Of a stretch of DNA of 64,000 bases, positions 60,530 through 64,000 are shown piece by piece. The notes beneath the pieces are model-generated. The model searched no databases, was not told the DNA's origin, and saw only the letters and a list, made by a program, of their open reading frames with translations. The position numbers and the translations under genes were made by a program. The DNA is taken from positions 1-64,000 of the forward strand of contig NZ_JARFYN010000039.1 of NCBI RefSeq assembly GCF_030272695.1, in the 5' to 3' direction. The DNA is from Martinezella calliandrae. GTDB lineage: Bacteria > Pseudomonadota > Alphaproteobacteria > Rhizobiales > Rhizobiaceae. Positions within the stretch are counted from its first letter, which is position 1. Each line of letters starts with the position of its first letter.

Positions 60530-61252
60530 TTAGTGCTTAGTCACCTCGGCCAAGAAACTGGCGATTGCTTCCTTCGCGCGCCGTGCCGAAGTAGGCGAAT
60601 AAACCAGGCGGGCATTGGGATCTGTGCCGGCTTCCGGATTGTCGAACGCATGGTGCGTTTGGCTATAGAGATTGAAGCGCACATCGTTGCCGGCGACATC
60701 CATCTCCGTCACGAGCGCGGCGATCGATTCCATCGGCGACACCTGATCCTGCGTGCCCTGCAGGATCAGCACCGGCGCGCGAATGCGGGTGTCCATTCCC
60801 TCCGCCGCGGTTTTCAGCAGCGCAGAGCACAGGATTATCCCGGCAACATCCGCACCGCTGCGGCCATAGTCCAAAGCCACCATCCCGCCAGCGCTGTAGC
60901 CTAGGCATAACACCGGCGTGCCGGCCGGAACTTCCTGCCGCAATCGCTCCACGCACGCGGCAAGCGCGGCCACCCCTTGGTCGCGGTTGTCCATCAGTTG
61001 CCTCACCATCGGTCCGACCTGATCCGGACTTTCCGGGTTGAAACCGTCGCCGTACAGGTCAGCGATTGAGACCACGCAGCCCAATGCTAGTAGATGGCCT
61101 GCATGATCGCGGGCAAGAGCGCTCTGCCCCCTCCAATCCGGCAACAATACCATGGCGGCTTTAGCTTGTCCGCCCAAGATCCTCAGGAGTAGACCGCAGT
61201 AGTGCTTCTCGCCTACAGCGTAGTGGAACTCAGTCTCGCTCGTATCGCTCAT
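60530..61252 (-). CDS. Dienelactone-hydrolase-like alpha/beta hydrolase with Ser nucleophile
   Basis: This 240-residue alpha/beta hydrolase of the DLH family has MVLLPDWRGQSALARDHAGHLLALGCVV at the start, the nucleophile elbow LGYSAGGMVALDYG (S120), the Asp in LILQGTQDQVSP and a C-terminal His in SQTHHAFDNP. Classical dienelactone hydrolases carry Cys in that elbow, so this one may be an esterase of another specificity. It appears monocistronic. Confidence 0.85.
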   Translation of the reverse strand: MSDTSETEFHYAVGEKHYCGLLLRILGGQAKAAMVLLPDWRGQSALARDHAGHLLALGCVVSIADLYGDGFNPESPDQVGPMVRQLMDNRDQGVAALAACVERLRQEVPAGTPVLCLGYSAGGMVALDYGRSGADVAGIILCSALLKTAAEGMDTRIRAPVLILQGTQDQVSPMESIAALVTEMDVAGNDVRFNLYSQTHHAFDNPEAGTDPNARLVYSPTSARRAKEAIASFLAEVTKH

Positions 61253-61739
61253 TGGCTCTCCCCTTCGTTGCCTCGGTCATCTCCCTTTCACAGCTTCATA
61301 TATGGCCTCAGCGATCTCTTTCGAGCTTTGCAGTTAGCAGAACTTGGACACGGTTTGGCTTGCGAATGCGTTCTGCTCCTGTGCGCTGACATTTATGAAA
61401 GCAATGATCGTCTGTTGAAGAAATTTTCCTTCGTTCGCGCCAGGTGCCCTCTGTCGTGCCCCCCGCATGAATTGACGGGCAAGCGCCACGCACTTTTGAG
61501 ATCAAGTTATGCAAGTTATTTCGATGTGGTGCGGACGACGGGGGTCGAACTCGTATAGCCTGAGGCCGAGGGATTTTAAGGCTTCTGGTGCATCCCGCGC
61601 CGTTTCCAGCCCGCCTTGACAAGGGCCTCCTCGACAACGGAGGTCAAGGTGCAAGTAATTGTGCAAGGGCCAAATGGCGCACGGCGAAAAGGGCGCGCGC
61701 GTACTCCTATCCGCGTGGAAGGCTTGCCGCAGCCACTTT
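61253..61739. other. Gene-poor region containing a tRNA-Leu scar
   Basis: No gene seen apart from the tRNA-Leu fragment at 61527-61581. It separates the hydrolase gene from the beta-glucosidase stop. Confidence 0.4.
61527..61581 (-). pseudogene. 3' fragment of tRNA-Leu(UAA), probable attachment-site scar
   Basis: Minus strand: from the anticodon loop (CTTAAAATCCCTCGG) through variable arm, T-arm (ACGAG-TTCGACC-CCCGT) and acceptor 3' strand (CGTCCGC) to ACCA. The 5' half of the tRNA is absent, and the T-stem has an A-C mismatch, so the copy is decayed. Tyrosine recombinases often cross over at the anticodon loop and leave precisely such a 3' copy. Confidence 0.75.
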
Positions 61740-63989
61740 TCACCTGATGCTCACTTCGGACGGTGTTCCCGACGCCGAGCTTCCGGCAATCCAGATCTTC
61801 AATGCGGCGGGTTCCACGACATTCTTCATGTCGATGTTCCAGAACGCCAGTTCGTTTCGTTCAAGCACGAATTCGACTGCCTTGGTCTCGCCTGGCTCAA
61901 GAGCTACCCGCCGGAAACCCTTCAGCTCGCGCACGGGGCGGGCAACGCTCGTGCCGCGCTGGCCGACATAGAGCTGAACGACCTCCTCGCCAGGCCGCGG
62001 ACCGCTATTGGTCACTTCGGCCGAGACCTTCACTTGCCCCTTGCCCTCGTTCAACTCGGCTGCTGAATAGCTCTCTGCTTCGAGCTTCGGGGGTCCATAG
62101 GAGAATGTCGTGTAGGAGAGCCCGAACCCGAAGGGGTAGAGCGGCGAATTGGCCTGGTCGATGTAGCGCGACGTGTATTTCGGCGCCGAACCGGCTGAAT
62201 TGGCATCGAACTCCGGCGCCAGCGGCCGACCTGTGGCGAGGTGGTTGTAGTAGAGCGGCAACTGTCCGACCGCGCGCGGAAAGCTCGCCGTCAGCTTTCC
62301 GCTTGGGTTGCTGTCGCCATAAAGGGTGCGAACGAGCGCCGGTCCGGCCTCCACGCCGGGGAACCAGGCCTCCAGCATCGCACCGGCCTGTTCGGCTGCC
62401 CGTGTCAGCACCAGCGGCCTGCCGCTGAAAACCAGGAGCACGACTGGCTTCCCAGTCGCCGCCACTGCTTCCAGGAGGGCCTGCTGGTTGCCAGGCAGAT
62501 CGAGATCGGTGCGTGAGGCCGCTTCACCCGTCATGGTCGGCGCATCCTCGCCGAGCGCGAGGATCGCGACATCGGCGCGACGCGCGGCCTCGACCGCCTC
62601 GGTAAAACCGCTTCTCGAATCCGTCAGGATTTCCGTGCCTATTGAATAGGTGAGCTCCGCGCCGAGTTCCGTCGCCATCGCGGCTCGCAAGGTGACCACG
62701 TCGGCTGCCTCGCCCTTGGCGCCCCAGGCGCCAAGCATGTTGCCGGCGCTGTCAGCCAGCGGTCCGATTAAGGCGACCCGAGCGCCACGCTTCAGCGGCA
62801 GAATGCCGTCATTCTTCAACAGCACGAACGATTTCTCGGCGGCTTCGCGGGCCAATTGCCGGTGCTCCGGCGTGAGCATCTTCTCGGGCTCGATCCTGGC
62901 ATAGGGATCGTCGAAAAGGCCCATCGCGAACTTGACACGCAGGACACGCCGCACGGCCTCATCGATCACGGCGACCGGCACCTTGCCGGCGTTGACCTCA
63001 TCCGCCAAAGAAGTGCGATAGAGATCGCTCTGCATATCCATGTCGACGCCGGCCATAATCGATTTTCGCGCGGCATCCGCGCCGTCGAGCGCTGTGCCGT
63101 GGGCAATCGTCTCGGCGATCGACGTCCAGTCGCTGACCACAAAACCCTTGAACTGCCATTCCTTGCGCAGGATCTGGCTGAGCGTGAAGGCGTTGGCCGA
63201 CGCAGGCACGCCGTTCAGCGCATTGAATGCGCTCATCACCGTGGCCGCGCCTTCCTCAATGCCTGCCTGAAAGGGCGGCAGGTAGATATCGCGCAGCAGC
63301 CGCTCGGGGATCTCGGTCGTGTTGTAGTCTCGCCCGCCCTCAGCCGCGCCATAGCCGACATAGTGCTTCATGCAGGCCAGGATCGAGGCCTCCTGGTTTA
63401 GCGATTTACCCTGATAGCCCCGAACATAAGCGCGTGCCATCGCCGATCCGAGATAGGGGTCCTCGCCGGCGCCCTCGGTAATGCGGCCCCAGCGGGCGTC
63501 CCGCGCGATGTCGACCATCGGAGAAAACGTCCAGCGAATGCCGTCCGCGCGAGCTTCCATGGCTGCAATTGTCGCGGACTTTTCAATGAAGGCCGGATCC
63601 CAGGTCGCCGAAAGCGCGAGAGGGATGGGAAATATGGTGCGATAGCCATGGATGACATCAAGCCCGAAAATCAGCGGGATTTTCAGCCGCGATTGCCCCA
63701 TCGCGATCCTCTGGTAGCGGTTCACGTCCGGCCCGCTCACGTTGAAAAGGGAGCCGACCCGACCGTGGGCGATCACATCCTCGTATCCGCTGCGACCCGA
63801 GCCGGGGCCGGTCAGCGCCCCGCCAGAATACTGACTTATTTGGCCGATCTTTTCTTCAAGTGTCATTTGCTCCAGCAGCGTTTCGACGCGGGCCTCGATC
63901 ACTGGATCGTCGGACCAGCTTCGCGCTGACGCGACCGGCATGATGACTAGACAGGCGAACAATAAGAGAAGCGTGCGACAGCGCAACAC
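61740..63989 (-). CDS. bglX: Periplasmic beta-glucosidase, glycoside hydrolase family 3
   Basis: This 749-residue GH3 enzyme has a signal peptide (LLLLFACLVIMPVASA), then a (beta/alpha)8 domain with ALSATWDPAFIEKSATIAAMEARA, CMKHYVGYGAAEGGRDYN and the nucleophile D287 in GFVVSDWTSI. The second domain follows (VALIGPLADSAGNMLGAWG, LPGNQQALLEAV), and the C terminus is a fibronectin-III-like domain (YPFGFGLSYTTFSY, EVTNSGPRPGEEVVQLYVG). It hydrolyses terminal beta-glucosides from plant or microbial oligosaccharides. The start is 11 bp from the window end, so promoter and any upstream partner are outside. Confidence 0.95.
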   Translation of the reverse strand: MLRCRTLLLLFACLVIMPVASARSWSDDPVIEARVETLLEQMTLEEKIGQISQYSGGALTGPGSGRSGYEDVIAHGRVGSLFNVSGPDVNRYQRIAMGQSRLKIPLIFGLDVIHGYRTIFPIPLALSATWDPAFIEKSATIAAMEARADGIRWTFSPMVDIARDARWGRITEGAGEDPYLGSAMARAYVRGYQGKSLNQEASILACMKHYVGYGAAEGGRDYNTTEIPERLLRDIYLPPFQAGIEEGAATVMSAFNALNGVPASANAFTLSQILRKEWQFKGFVVSDWTSIAETIAHGTALDGADAARKSIMAGVDMDMQSDLYRTSLADEVNAGKVPVAVIDEAVRRVLRVKFAMGLFDDPYARIEPEKMLTPEHRQLAREAAEKSFVLLKNDGILPLKRGARVALIGPLADSAGNMLGAWGAKGEAADVVTLRAAMATELGAELTYSIGTEILTDSRSGFTEAVEAARRADVAILALGEDAPTMTGEAASRTDLDLPGNQQALLEAVAATGKPVVLLVFSGRPLVLTRAAEQAGAMLEAWFPGVEAGPALVRTLYGDSNPSGKLTASFPRAVGQLPLYYNHLATGRPLAPEFDANSAGSAPKYTSRYIDQANSPLYPFGFGLSYTTFSYGPPKLEAESYSAAELNEGKGQVKVSAEVTNSGPRPGEEVVQLYVGQRGTSVARPVRELKGFRRVALEPGETKAVEFVLERNELAFWNIDMKNVVEPAALKIWIAGSSASGTPSEVSIR

Positions 63990-64000
63990 TAGTACGACGC

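Overview
The window looks like chromosome of a fast-growing rhizobium (Rhizobium/Agrobacterium group). The clues are a circularly permuted two-piece tmRNA with the tag ANDNYAEARLAA, a BA14K-family protein, an Atu4866-like protein, a RIME-type intergenic repeat, a simple flagellin and an arsenite-exporting aquaporin inside an ars operon. Coding is dense and high-GC, so most long antisense reading frames are artefacts. No rRNA, CRISPR array or intact transposase was seen. All assignments come from reading the sequence; no database search was run.

Layout. 0-8.4 kb: azlCD amino-acid exporter, panBC (pantothenate), a polysaccharide flippase facing a glycosyltransferase, nicotinamidase and a sugar MFS carrier. 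8.8-12.8 kb: arsenic locus arsR-arsN2-aqpS-arsC-MFS, with a divergent Cys-tailed DUF6428 gene. 13-27.3 kb: orphan periplasmic binding protein, VOC protein, UvrD helicase, lone flagellin, OmpA-like lipoprotein, AraC/DUF2000 pair, secreted Cys-rich protein, GlcD-type oxidase and a giant AsmA protein. 27.3-28.9 kb: small RHH and DUF4169 genes, then sspB and ssrA, which share the tagging/degradation pathway.

29.06-32.58 kb is the most unusual part. The native thyA (start at 29064, end at 32577) has lost about 150 internal codons including the catalytic Cys. In their place sits about 3.2 kb carrying a different, longer thymidylate synthase (310 aa), a small protein with a duplicated motif, a PrlF/YhaV toxin-antitoxin pair and gene debris. 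folA follows directly. It reads as an island that broke an essential gene and supplied its replacement.

32.6-48.2 kb is conserved chromosome: folA, hflKC, a Do-type protease with very long linkers, two GNATs, serB and miaA with overlapping divergent start codons, a HerA-like ATPase, ilvBH behind a Val/Leu/Ile leader-peptide attenuator, a KpsC-like glycosyltransferase, an aldo/keto reductase and a LysE exporter.

48.2-61.7 kb is accessory-like, with long gene-poor stretches. It holds a DUF3037 gene missing most of its partner, an operon of lctP-type permease, small membrane protein, gamma-glutamyltransferase and SLC13/TrkA_C permease, then BA14K, MarC, cupin, MltB and a dienelactone-hydrolase-like gene. 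Two damaged tRNA copies (Ser-CGA at 58.3 kb, 3' part of Leu-UAA at 61.5 kb) look like attachment-site scars. A complete GH3 beta-glucosidase closes the window.
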